Shown one piece after another: positions 8,915 through 16,238 of a stretch of 64,000 nt of DNA. Position 1 is the stretch's first letter. Every line of letters begins with the position of its first letter. Both the position numbers and the translations under genes were made by a program. Below the pieces are notes generated by a model. The model had not been told where the DNA came from. It worked only from the letters and a program-made list of their open reading frames with translations, and ran no database searches. The stretch is from the NCBI RefSeq assembly GCF_026651855.1, contig NZ_CP093280.1:1280001-1344000 (forward strand). Direction: 5' to 3'. Source of the stretch: Pseudomonas silvicola (lineage in GTDB: Bacteria > Pseudomonadota > Gammaproteobacteria > Pseudomonadales > Pseudomonadaceae).

Positions 8915-9371
8915 CCAGGCTCAGGGCCTGAGACGCTGGGCCGAGCGTCAGGCCCTGCAAGCCACCGGTGCCGAGCAGACACTGGTGGTGGTCGGGCCGC
9001 CGTCTGTGGTGCGCCAGGCCCAGGCCACGCTGCAGCGCTGGCGGGCGGCAGGCCATTGCTGGGTGGGTGAGCCGTCGCGTTGGCACATGCTGGCGCTGAC
9101 GGCCGATGGCCCACGGGTAGCTGAATGGGCACGCCAATACCCGCGTTGGGGCCTCTGGCTGGGCGCGGGCCCGAACGACTGCCGGCAGGCCTACTTGCAG
9201 GTGCGGCGCCTGGCGTTGGCCGGCGGCCCTCGGCGCCTGTTGCTGCTGCATGGCGGCCTGGCCGCGCGCCGCGCCCAGGTCGACAACCTGTGCCATGCCA
9301 CTGCGCGATTTCTAGGGGTGGAGCTGCTGGTCATGGCAGAGCGCCAGTACGACCTCTCCCGGTTGAAATAG
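8907..9371 (+). CDS. Small protein with FlhG-type DQAxxLR motif; FlhG-like remnant
   Basis: This 154 aa protein fills the slot between flhF and fliA where flhG/fleN normally lies. It opens with MSDQAQGLRRW, which contains the DQAxxLR motif by which FlhG stimulates the GTPase of FlhF. It lacks the MinD-type P-loop (GKGGVGKT) and is about half the usual FlhG length. The later segment around RRLLLLHGGLAARRAQVDNL, followed by RFLGVELLVMAE, loosely recalls the C-terminal part of FlhG. I infer an FlhF-activating protein that has lost ATP-dependent membrane cycling. The start overlaps the end of flhF. It could also be an unrelated protein that kept only the activation helix. Confidence 0.6.
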   Translation: MSDQAQGLRRWAERQALQATGAEQTLVVVGPPSVVRQAQATLQRWRAAGHCWVGEPSRWHMLALTADGPRVAEWARQYPRWGLWLGAGPNDCRQAYLQVRRLALAGGPRRLLLLHGGLAARRAQVDNLCHATARFLGVELLVMAERQYDLSRLK

Positions 9372-9527
9372 TTCAATTGGCAGAAAAGCCACCAAACGCA
9401 ACGGCTATTCCGCCCTTACCCACCCGGGGTAAGCAGTAATAATGCCCGCGCCCATGACCCGCCCGCCACTGCGTGACCCGCGTGGCCGGGCATGCCCTCG
9501 GTTTCCTCATCACTCCAGGCCTGCAGG

Positions 9528-10223
9528 ATGTACACAGCTCAGGGAAAACTAAAATCAAGCGAGTTGCTGGAGCAGTACCTGCCGCTGGTACGCCGGCACG
9601 CGCTTGAGTTGAAAACCAGGGTGCCGGCCAATGTCGATCTGGATGACTTGATACAGGCCGGCAGTATTGGCCTGCTCGACGCACTGGCGCGTTATGACAC
9701 GACCCAGGGCGCGACGTTCGGCACCTTCGCCTCCCAGCGTATCCGCGGGGCGATGATCGACGAGCTGCGCAGCCGCGACTGGGCCCCGCGTAGCGTGCGC
9801 CGCAACGCCCGTGCCCTGAAGGGTATCATCCGGCGCCTGGAACAGGCTTTGGGCCGCGCACCCGAAGAGCGTGAGATCGCTCAGGCCATGGATCTGTCGC
9901 TGGAGCAATACCGCCAGTTGCTGCTGGATATCAATGGTTGCCAGCTGATGCCCATCGAAGAAATGGGTGAAGACGATGCCAGTGGTGTCAGCAGTGGGTA
10001 TGGTGCCTCCCCCTTTGTCGAGCTGGTGCAGGAGCGCAACCGGGACCGGTTCATCAAGGCGCTCGATGCGTTGCCCGAGCGCGAACGTCTGCTGCTTGCC
10101 CTGTATTACCAGGAAAAGCTCAACTTCAAGGAAATCGGCGCCGTGATCGGCGTCAGTGAGTCGCGGGTCTGCCAGTTGCACAGCCAGGCGGTCTCGCGCC
10201 TGCGTGACGCCCTGGCCGATTAG
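9528..10223 (+). CDS. fliA: Flagellar sigma factor FliA (sigma-28)
   Basis: FliA directs late flagellar transcription, here probably motAB and fliC. The 231 aa product contains sigma region 2 (ANVDLDDLIQAGSIGLLDAL, then TFGTFASQRIRGAMIDELRS), region 3, and region 4 with ERLLLALYYQEKLNFKEIG followed by the helix-turn-helix SESRVCQLHSQAV. ATG 9528 is chosen as the family start (MYTAQGK); an in-frame start at 9492 would add 12 residues, and neither has a strong ribosome site. The stop codon overlaps the stop of the convergent cytidylyltransferase gene. Confidence 0.93.
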   Translation: MYTAQGKLKSSELLEQYLPLVRRHALELKTRVPANVDLDDLIQAGSIGLLDALARYDTTQGATFGTFASQRIRGAMIDELRSRDWAPRSVRRNARALKGIIRRLEQALGRAPEEREIAQAMDLSLEQYRQLLLDINGCQLMPIEEMGEDDASGVSSGYGASPFVELVQERNRDRFIKALDALPERERLLLALYYQEKLNFKEIGAVIGVSESRVCQLHSQAVSRLRDALAD

Positions 10224-10624
10224 GCCGCAGGCGCCGGCCGCGCCAGGCAGTGCTTGAGTGCTGAGCTGGAGATGCCCGGCGTGCGCGGCAGGTACACCAC
10301 TTCGCACAGTGGCTTGAGCGTGTCGAAGTGGCCTTTCCAGTCATCCCCCATGCCGAACACCGATACGCCCAGGCGGCGAATGTCGTCTGCCTTCTGCGCC
10401 CAACTGGTTTCGGCCAGGGTCATGTCCACGTACTTGAGCGACTGCACGATATCCAGCCGGTCGGCGTAGGGGATCACCGTCTGCTTGCCCTTTTGGCGGT
10501 TGAACTCGTCGGTGGACACCCCGACGATCAGCCGGTCACCCAGGGCGCGCAGGTTGCGCAGCAGGTTGAGATGGCCGATGTGAAACAGGTCGAAGGTGCC
10601 GTAGGTGATGACGATGCGGCTCAT
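10220..10624 (-). CDS. tagD: Glycerol-3-phosphate cytidylyltransferase-like enzyme (TagD family)
   Basis: The 134 aa protein is a single nucleotidyltransferase domain of the TagD type, which joins CTP to an alditol phosphate (in TagD, glycerol 3-phosphate to CDP-glycerol). It has TYGTFDLFHIGHLNLLRNL with the HIGH motif, GMGDDWKGHFD, and the RTPGISS motif. It follows the LicD-like gene with a one-base stop/start overlap (TGATG), implying translational coupling. Pseudomonas has no teichoic acid; the position downstream of fliC suggests a sugar-alcohol phosphate donor for flagellin or another surface polymer. Substrate choice cannot be read from sequence. Confidence 0.82.
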   Translation of the reverse strand: MSRIVITYGTFDLFHIGHLNLLRNLRALGDRLIVGVSTDEFNRQKGKQTVIPYADRLDIVQSLKYVDMTLAETSWAQKADDIRRLGVSVFGMGDDWKGHFDTLKPLCEVVYLPRTPGISSSALKHCLARPAPAA

Positions 10625-11805
10625 CAGGCGAGCACCTTGTCCAGCGCCGCCCGGGCTGCCAGCAGCAGGCTGTCTTCGGGGCGGTGTGCCAGTGCGTGGC
10701 CGGTCAGGGCCCGGGCCTTGTGCAGGTGGCCGCTCTCGATGTGCGAGTAGATTCGCGATACGGCGTAGCACTCGGTCAGCAGGGAAAAGCCTTGCAGGTT
10801 CTTCGCCGCGATCACGGTGTCGAAGAAGGCATCGGGTGTACGCCAGTCGCCGTACACGGCCGTCAGCCAGGTATCCGCATCCTCCAGATACCACAGCGGT
10901 CGGCCGTCGGGGGTGCGGCCCCTGCTCAGGTGCAGGGTGGGGTAGCGGGTCTGGCGGTGCCACTCCTGCAGCCCGTCCTTGACCCAGAAACCCGTGCAGG
11001 TGTTGCCGCCGCGGTCGACCACGAAACCGGACAGGTCCAGGGAGATCTTGTGGACCGGGTGGTAGAACGCCTTGGGGTTGGTGAGCCGGTGGGAGCCGAC
11101 TGGCTCGACCCAGCCATGGCGGATAAGGCAATGGGTGGCGCGCGCTATCTCGCAGTGGGGCAGGCCGAAGTCGATGTCCTTGTCGAACGGCAGCAGGCCG
11201 CCTTCGCGGGTCAGGCCCAGCAGCGTGCCGTAGGCGGCGAAGGCATGTACACCGGCCTGGCACAGGGCGGCCAGGGTGTCCCATAGCAATTGCTCGACCT
11301 GGGGTTTGTTGAAGTCGTTGCGTGGGGCCTTGGGGGAGATGCTGATGGGTTTTTCCAAGCGCAGGGCCAAGGCCTCGCGGTAGCAGTCAAGGGCTTCGGG
11401 CAGGCGTGCCTGGTGGTGGCGGATCACGCCCATCACCAGGTGTGCCGAAGTGCTGCGCGGCGCCAGTTCCAAGGCCCGCTGCACCAGGCCTTCGGCCCGT
11501 GCGCTGTCCTCCTCCTGGTTATGCAGCTCGCCCAGTTTCACCAGCACTTGTACCTGGTCGGGGTCCAGCTCCAGGGCGCGCTCCAGCAGCAAGCGGGCTT
11601 CAGCGGTCTTTTTCCGTTTCGCCAGCAACAGGCCCAGGTCCGCGTGCAACCGGGCGTTGCGGGGGGCCAAGGGCAGCGCCTGGCGAAAGCTGGCGATGGC
11701 CTCGTCAGTACGCTGGTGCTTGAGCAAGTTACGGCCACTGTTGATGTAGGCGTTGGCCGCGTCTTCGGTTTTGTTGCTCCAGGTTTTTCTGGCGGTGCGA
11801 GACAT
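10624..11805 (-). CDS. TPR protein fused to LicD/fukutin-type phosphotransferase domain
   Basis: A 393 aa protein. Residues ~10-150 form TPR-like repeats (NSGRNLLKHQRTDEAIASFR, ALELDPDQVQVLVKLGELHN, ALELAPRSTSAHLVMGVI). Residues ~170-320 resemble the LicD family, with AYGTLLGLTREGGLLPFDKD followed by IDFG providing the metal-binding acidic cluster, then AFYHPVHKISLDLSGF. LicD-family enzymes move phosphocholine or alditol phosphates from CDP donors. Coupling to the cytidylyltransferase gene suggests donor synthesis and transfer in one unit. ATG 11805 (MSRTARK) is preferred; an in-frame start at 11841 would add 12 residues. Confidence 0.72.
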   Translation of the reverse strand: MSRTARKTWSNKTEDAANAYINSGRNLLKHQRTDEAIASFRQALPLAPRNARLHADLGLLLAKRKKTAEARLLLERALELDPDQVQVLVKLGELHNQEEDSARAEGLVQRALELAPRSTSAHLVMGVIRHHQARLPEALDCYREALALRLEKPISISPKAPRNDFNKPQVEQLLWDTLAALCQAGVHAFAAYGTLLGLTREGGLLPFDKDIDFGLPHCEIARATHCLIRHGWVEPVGSHRLTNPKAFYHPVHKISLDLSGFVVDRGGNTCTGFWVKDGLQEWHRQTRYPTLHLSRGRTPDGRPLWYLEDADTWLTAVYGDWRTPDAFFDTVIAAKNLQGFSLLTECYAVSRIYSHIESGHLHKARALTGHALAHRPEDSLLLAARAALDKVLA

Positions 11806-11841
11806 GGTGGACCCCGGTTGGAGAGCTGAGCGAGCGCGCAC

Positions 11842-12720
11842 TTACCACGGCGCTGGGCTGTACTCGGCGGTAAGCGTGAAGGTGGTGGCCGCGTGGCTGG
11901 CCGCTGGCAGGTAGTGGCGCGCTTGCAGGTAGGCGGCGGCCTGGCCTTGGTCTACCCCTGCCAGCAGGCTATAGGCCAGGTCATGCAGGCCGTAGGCGGT
12001 ATCCAAAACGAATGCGAGCTTCAGGCGGCGTTGCGGCGGCAACTGCGCCAGGCGCTCGGGGGTCGGAATGAACAGGGCCTGGACGGTATGCAACTGGGTC
12101 GCCCGTGGTTCGGCCAGGGCCAGTTCGGCGGGGAACTGGCTGAGGTGGCTTGGGGCGTGGAAACGGTAGAACCGCAGGTCGTTTTCCGCCAGGCGCTGGC
12201 ACAGTGGGGCGAACTCGAAATCCCCGGCGTGGGGCGTGAGCATCGACAGGCTGACCTGGGCCAACAGCAGTTGCCCTAGCGTGGCGCTGGCATGCTGGAG
12301 GATGCCCAGGTTGTCGTGGCGGTCGTCCAGCACCAGCCAGTCCAGGGTCTTGAGGCCTTGCAGGTCGTCGAGCCTGGCGCTGCGAACCGGCAGGCGCGCG
12401 AGTACCTGGGCACCGCGCTGCAAAGGGGCGGGCAAGGTGGTGAGCGGTTGCGGCGCGCGCGTACTGCTCAGTTGCGAGTCCAGGCAGGCATGCAGGGTCA
12501 ATGGACGTCCATCACCCAGGGTGATGCCGTTGAAAATCTGTACGTGCGGGTGTTCGCCCAAGCGCGAGCCGTGCAGGCGGCTGGCCGGGTCGAAAATGAT
12601 GACGCTCAGGGCGTCCAGGGCCATCAGGGCGGCGAAATCCGGGCGGCTCGCCAGGCCGGCACCTTGGTCGAGGGCGACCAGCCGGCCTTGGAAATTCCAG
12701 TTGAAGGATTGCGCCGTCAT
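11842..12720 (-). CDS. Uncharacterised protein downstream of flagellin, possibly FkbM-like
   Basis: A 292 aa protein that I cannot firmly identify. It has no signal peptide or membrane segment. The stretch LDWLVLDDRHDNLGILQHAS, then LLLAQVSLSM and NDLRFYRFHAPSHL, faintly recalls the C-terminal half of FkbM-type methyltransferases, but a SAM-binding glycine motif is not evident. It lies between fliC and the LicD/TagD pair on the same strand, with 36 bp to the next gene, so it probably belongs to the same post-flagellin group and may act in surface or flagellin modification. Function is unknown. Confidence 0.6.
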   Translation of the reverse strand: MTAQSFNWNFQGRLVALDQGAGLASRPDFAALMALDALSVIIFDPASRLHGSRLGEHPHVQIFNGITLGDGRPLTLHACLDSQLSSTRAPQPLTTLPAPLQRGAQVLARLPVRSARLDDLQGLKTLDWLVLDDRHDNLGILQHASATLGQLLLAQVSLSMLTPHAGDFEFAPLCQRLAENDLRFYRFHAPSHLSQFPAELALAEPRATQLHTVQALFIPTPERLAQLPPQRRLKLAFVLDTAYGLHDLAYSLLAGVDQGQAAAYLQARHYLPAASHAATTFTLTAEYSPAPW

Positions 12721-12793
12721 GGTTCGATGGTCCCCATGGAATTCGGTTGAAAAGGCTAGGGTAGGGCGGTTGGGCCCTCGGCGATGCGTGAAG

Positions 12794-12817
12794 AACAGGC
12801 CCCGGGTGGGGCCTGTT
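12794..12817 (-). terminator. Hairpin terminator after fliC
   Basis: Perfect 10-bp inverted repeat AACAGGCCCC / GGGGCCTGTT with a 4-nt loop, 14 bp past the fliC stop; the stem ends in TT on the minus strand and is followed by CTTCAC. It probably ends most fliC transcripts while allowing some readthrough into the three downstream genes. Confidence 0.65.
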
Positions 12818-12830
12818 CCGCTTACCGCGG

Positions 12831-13919
12831 TTACTGCAGCAGCGACAGCATTTGCTGCGGGGTGGAGTTCGCCTGGGCCAGTACCGAGGTACCTGCCTGT
12901 TGCAGGATCTGGGCGCTGGTCATGGCCGACACTTCAGTGGCGTAGTCCACGTCTTCGATGCCCGAACGTGCCGAGGTCAGGTTGGTTTCGGTGGTGGAAA
13001 TGTTGGAGATCGCCGAGTCGAACCGGTTTTGCACCGCACCCAGGTCCGAACGCATCGAGTCCACGGTGTTCAGGGCCGAGTCCAGAGTGGTCAGCGTGTT
13101 GGTAGACTTCTTGGTCACTTCGTTTTCGGTATCGACGCTCACCGCCACGGTGGCAGTGGAGCCGCTGCCGGTGACTGTTACGTCGGCGGCGTAGTAGGTG
13201 GCGCTCGAACCGCTGCCCACTTGCAGGAAGTAGTCGCCGTCCTCGTCCTGTACCAGCGTGCCACCGGTGCTACCGCTGCCGTAGCTGATGGCGGTGCCCG
13301 ACTTGTCAGTGATGGTGGTGTTGGTGCTCGACAGCGACAGGGAACTGCCGGCTTCGTCTTCCACCGAGGCTGCGCTGACGGAACCGTCGTAGCCGTTGAC
13401 GTTGAAGCCGCTCAGGCCCAGGGTCGAGCTGTTGATTTCGCTCAGCTTGATGTCGATGGTCTCGCCATCGTTGGCGCCGACCTGAATGGTGATGGTCTGG
13501 TCGGAGTCCAGTACGCTCACGCCGTTGAACGCGGTTTGCGAAGAGATACGGTCGATTTCGTCCAGGCGCTGGGTGATTTCATCCTGGATCGACTGCAGGT
13601 CGGACTGCGAGTTGGTGCCGTTGGCAGCCTGTACCGACAGCTCACGAATACGCTGCAAGTTGTCGTTCACTTCGTCCAGCGCGCCTTCAGTGGTCTGCGC
13701 CAGGGAGATACCGTCGCTGGCGTTGCTGCTGGCCTGGTCCAGGCCAGTGATCTGCGAGCTCATGCGGTTGGCGATGGCTTCGCCAGCGGCGTCGTCCGAC
13801 GCGCTGTTGATTTTCAGGCCCGAAGACAGGCGCTCGATGGAGGTGCTCAGGGAGCTTTCCGACGAGCTCAGGTTCTTCTGAGCGATCATGGACGTAATGT
13901 TGGTATTGATGACGGACAT
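12831..13919 (-). CDS. fliC: Flagellin
   Basis: Filament subunit of 362 aa. The conserved N-terminal D0/D1 helices (VINTNITSMIAQKNLSSSES, then IERLSSGLKINSASDDAAGE) and C-terminal D1/D0 helices (ending QAGTSVLAQANSTPQQMLSL) flank a short variable domain of about 130 residues that is very rich in Ser, Thr and Gly, offering many possible O-modification sites. Transcription is from a sigma-28 promoter (13987-14013). The downstream TagD/LicD genes suggest post-translational decoration. It is shorter than many pseudomonad polar flagellins, in keeping with a secondary flagellum. Confidence 0.95.
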   Translation of the reverse strand: MSVINTNITSMIAQKNLSSSESSLSTSIERLSSGLKINSASDDAAGEAIANRMSSQITGLDQASSNASDGISLAQTTEGALDEVNDNLQRIRELSVQAANGTNSQSDLQSIQDEITQRLDEIDRISSQTAFNGVSVLDSDQTITIQVGANDGETIDIKLSEINSSTLGLSGFNVNGYDGSVSAASVEDEAGSSLSLSSTNTTITDKSGTAISYGSGSTGGTLVQDEDGDYFLQVGSGSSATYYAADVTVTGSGSTATVAVSVDTENEVTKKSTNTLTTLDSALNTVDSMRSDLGAVQNRFDSAISNISTTETNLTSARSGIEDVDYATEVSAMTSAQILQQAGTSVLAQANSTPQQMLSLLQ

Positions 13920-13986
13920 GCTGCACTTCCTTCTTGGTGGTGGCCTGGGGCCCAGGTCTTTGGCAGCCCGGGCCTTTTAACCGCGA

Positions 13987-14013
13987 AGATCGGCAACACC
14001 CTGGTCAGCTTTA
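13987..14013 (-). promoter_or_regulatory. Sigma-28 (FliA) promoter of fliC
   Basis: On the minus strand TAAAG (14013-14009) and GCCGATCT (13994-13987) are 14 bp apart, exactly the FliA spacing. It lies about 68 bp upstream of the fliC start and has the same -10 octamer as the motA promoter at 1535-1542. Confidence 0.82.
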
Positions 14014-14149
14014 GAAAACCACCGGATTTTTTTCAGGTGTCGCGGCGGTCGGCGGATTTCGATAGGGAAAAGCCTTGTGTTAGGGCCTTTGAAACGCCCG
14101 CGCGCGCGTTATAAAACCCGCTGCCGCTGTTCACTTCCCGGAGCCTGTG

Positions 14150-14962
14150 ATGAATCCCTCGACCCTGATCGGCCTGCTCTCTGGCCTGGTCCTGCTGGCC
14201 TTGCTGCTGTTGTTCTCGGCGCAGCACCCCCTGATGTTCATCGACCTGCCAAGCCTTGGCATCGTGCTGATCGGCACGTTTGCCGCCACCTGCCTGAGTT
14301 ACCCGCTGGCCGAAGTGCGCCGGGTGCTGGGGCTGTTTGCCACGGTGATGCGCAAGGAACCGGCACACGCCCATGACGATATCGAGCAATTGGTGACCAT
14401 GGCACGGTTGTGGCTGGACGATGACTTGCGTGCGGTGGAAAAGGCCCTGGAAGCTACCCGCAATCCCTTCCTGCGTTCAGGCGTGCAACTGGTGATCGAC
14501 AAGACCGCGGAGGCCGAGATCATCGAGCTGCTGCAATGGCGCATCGTGCGCATGCGTGCCAAGGAGCGTGCCGAGGCGCAGCTGTTTCGGGTCATGGCCA
14601 GCTACGCGCCAGCGTTCGGCATGCTTGGCACGCTCGTGGGGCTGGTGAACCTGATGTTCGTGCTGGGCGACGGCGACATGGTCACTATTGGCCACCAGAT
14701 GTCGGTGGGCCTGATGACTACCCTTTACGGCGTGCTGCTCGCCAACCTCGTGCTCAAGCCGGTGGCGGTGAAACTGGAGCGGCGTACCGAACAGCGAGTG
14801 CTGCAGATGAACATGCTGATCCAGGGCGTTTCGATGATGTGCAACAAGCGCGGCCCGGGCCTGATTCGCGAAACCCTGAGCACGTTCGTCGCTCACCACG
14901 CCGACGAGATCCGTGAGCCGCTGCGCATTACCCCGCGCCTGAACGGGCGCGTCGGGCCATGA
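14150..14962 (+). CDS. Second flagellar stator subunit, MotA/PomA/LafT-like
   Basis: A 270 aa MotA/TolQ/ExbB-family protein with four membrane segments: two at the N-terminus (TLIGLLSGLVLLALLLLFSA and LGIVLIGTFAATCL) and two in the second half (YAPAFGMLGTLVGLVNLMFV and SVGLMTTLYGVLLANLVLKP). The latter pair resembles sodium-type PomA/LafT more than E. coli MotA. ATG 14150 follows CGGAG at 14139-14143; the frame also opens with GTG at 14147. It overlaps its partner (ATGA). This intact stator could substitute for the frameshifted motA. Ion choice (H+ or Na+) is not settled by sequence alone. Confidence 0.85.
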   Translation: MNPSTLIGLLSGLVLLALLLLFSAQHPLMFIDLPSLGIVLIGTFAATCLSYPLAEVRRVLGLFATVMRKEPAHAHDDIEQLVTMARLWLDDDLRAVEKALEATRNPFLRSGVQLVIDKTAEAEIIELLQWRIVRMRAKERAEAQLFRVMASYAPAFGMLGTLVGLVNLMFVLGDGDMVTIGHQMSVGLMTTLYGVLLANLVLKPVAVKLERRTEQRVLQMNMLIQGVSMMCNKRGPGLIRETLSTFVAHHADEIREPLRITPRLNGRVGP

Positions 14963-15714
14963 GCCGGCCGCTGGAAGCCCTGGGCCGCCTGGCCGTGGAA
15001 GGCGACGAAGACAGCTGGATGATGACCTACCTGGACATGATGACCCTGCTGCTGGTGGTGACCATGGCGATGCTTGCCATCAGCACTCGCCTGCACAGCA
15101 CCGTGCCGCCGCCACCGCCACCATCTTTGCCCTTCATGGGCCAGGGCCTGTTGCCCCACGGGCTGGCCCTGCTGGGTCGGCCCCAGGCGGTGAAACCGGT
15201 GGTGGCCACGGCGGCTGCGGTCGCGCCACCAGCGCCCAACCCGCCGACACCGCCAGCCCCGCCCGGCCCGGATGAGTTGGCGAAAAATCTGGGCCTGGAT
15301 GCCTTGGGCAAGGACATCGAAGTGGATATCTCGCAGAAGACCGTGAGTTTTCGCCTGAGCAGCGAATTGCTGTTCGAATCGGGGCAGGCTGACCTGAGCC
15401 TTGCGGGCATCAATGCGCTGAAGCCGTTGCTGGCGGTGCTGGGCAAGAACAGCCAGCCGATCCTGGTGCAAGGCCATACCGATGCCGAGAAGATCCAGAA
15501 CCCGCGCTTCCCGTCCAACTGGGAGCTGTCCAGTGCCCGAGCGGCGACCGTGGTGCGCTACCTGCAAGCCAATGGCGTCGATGGCCAGCGTCTGCGAGCG
15601 GTTGGGTTCGGCGATACCCACCCGCTGGCTGGCAATGAGTCGGCCATCGGGCGGGCGAAGAACCGCCGGGTGGAAGTGGTGCTGGAGGCTGTCGCCAGCC
15701 CTCTGCCTCAGTGA
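14959..15714 (+). CDS. Second flagellar stator subunit, MotB/PomB/LafU-like
   Basis: A 251 aa MotB-family protein. One membrane segment contains the ion-binding Asp at residue 26 (TYLDMMTLLLVVTMAMLA). Next is a long Pro/Ala-rich linker with a run of six prolines and PPTPPAPPGP, then an OmpA-like peptidoglycan-binding domain (VQGHTDAEKI, NWELSSARAATVVRYL, NRRVEVVLEA). The short N-terminus ahead of the membrane segment (about 20 aa) is typical of PomB/LafU types. It is translationally coupled to the preceding gene and ends 7 bp into the convergent cadR gene. Confidence 0.85.
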   Translation: MSRPLEALGRLAVEGDEDSWMMTYLDMMTLLLVVTMAMLAISTRLHSTVPPPPPPSLPFMGQGLLPHGLALLGRPQAVKPVVATAAAVAPPAPNPPTPPAPPGPDELAKNLGLDALGKDIEVDISQKTVSFRLSSELLFESGQADLSLAGINALKPLLAVLGKNSQPILVQGHTDAEKIQNPRFPSNWELSSARAATVVRYLQANGVDGQRLRAVGFGDTHPLAGNESAIGRAKNRRVEVVLEAVASPLPQ

Positions 15715-16157
15715 CCGTGGCTGCGGCCCACGTGGGAGTGTTCAGCTTCCGGGGCCGTGACCGCGCCATTGACCTCAAGGCGCTGAAGGATGCCGCACTG
15801 GTCGTTGCTGCCCGCCGAGCCGCAGCGCTGGCGCAGCTCCAGCAGTTGAGCCTGCAACGCTAACAGGCCGTCGATGCGCGCACGCACGTGGTGGATATGC
15901 TCGTCGATCAGGGCATTGACGCTTTCACACTGGTCGCGCGGACTGTCGCGCAGGGTCAGCAGGCTGCGGATTTCGTCCAGGGTCATGTCCAGGGTACGGC
16001 AGTTGCGGATGAACGTCAGGCGCTCCACGTGGGCCTGCGTGTACAGCCGGTAATTGCTGTCGGTGCGGGCCGGTGGCGGCAATAACTGCTCACGCTCGTA
16101 GTAACGGATAGTCTCGACCTGGCAGTCGGTGGCCTTGGCCAGTTCCCCGATTTTCAT
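15708..16157 (-). CDS. cadR: Cd(II)/Pb(II)-responsive MerR-family regulator CadR
   Basis: CadR represses and, with metal, activates the divergent cadA gene by distorting its promoter. The 149 aa product has the MerR helix-turn-helix (MKIGELAKATDCQVETIRYY), a dimer helix, Cys residues in the metal-sensing positions (FIRNCRTLD, DQCESVNALI, RQRCGSAGSNDQC) and a His-rich tail (EHSHVGRSHGH) seen in pseudomonad CadR. ATG 16157 is chosen as the family start; the frame stays open to 16214. The operator is at 16178-16208. Confidence 0.9.
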   Translation of the reverse strand: MKIGELAKATDCQVETIRYYEREQLLPPPARTDSNYRLYTQAHVERLTFIRNCRTLDMTLDEIRSLLTLRDSPRDQCESVNALIDEHIHHVRARIDGLLALQAQLLELRQRCGSAGSNDQCGILQRLEVNGAVTAPEAEHSHVGRSHGH

Positions 16158-16177
16158 GCTGCGCCCTCCAAAGGTGC

Positions 16178-16208
16178 TTGACCCTATAGTGGCTACAGGG
16201 TGTTCACT
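16178..16208 (+). promoter_or_regulatory. MerR-type cadA promoter and CadR operator
   Basis: A -35 box TTGACC (16178-16183) is followed by the dyad ACCCTATAG-TGG-CTACAGGGT (16181-16201) and a weak -10 around TTCACT (16203-16208), giving the long ~19 bp spacer typical of MerR-family promoters. It lies in the 81 bp between the divergent cadR and cadA genes. Confidence 0.75.
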
Positions 16209-16238
16209 TGGCAACAGGCACTTCTACGGACCTGACCA

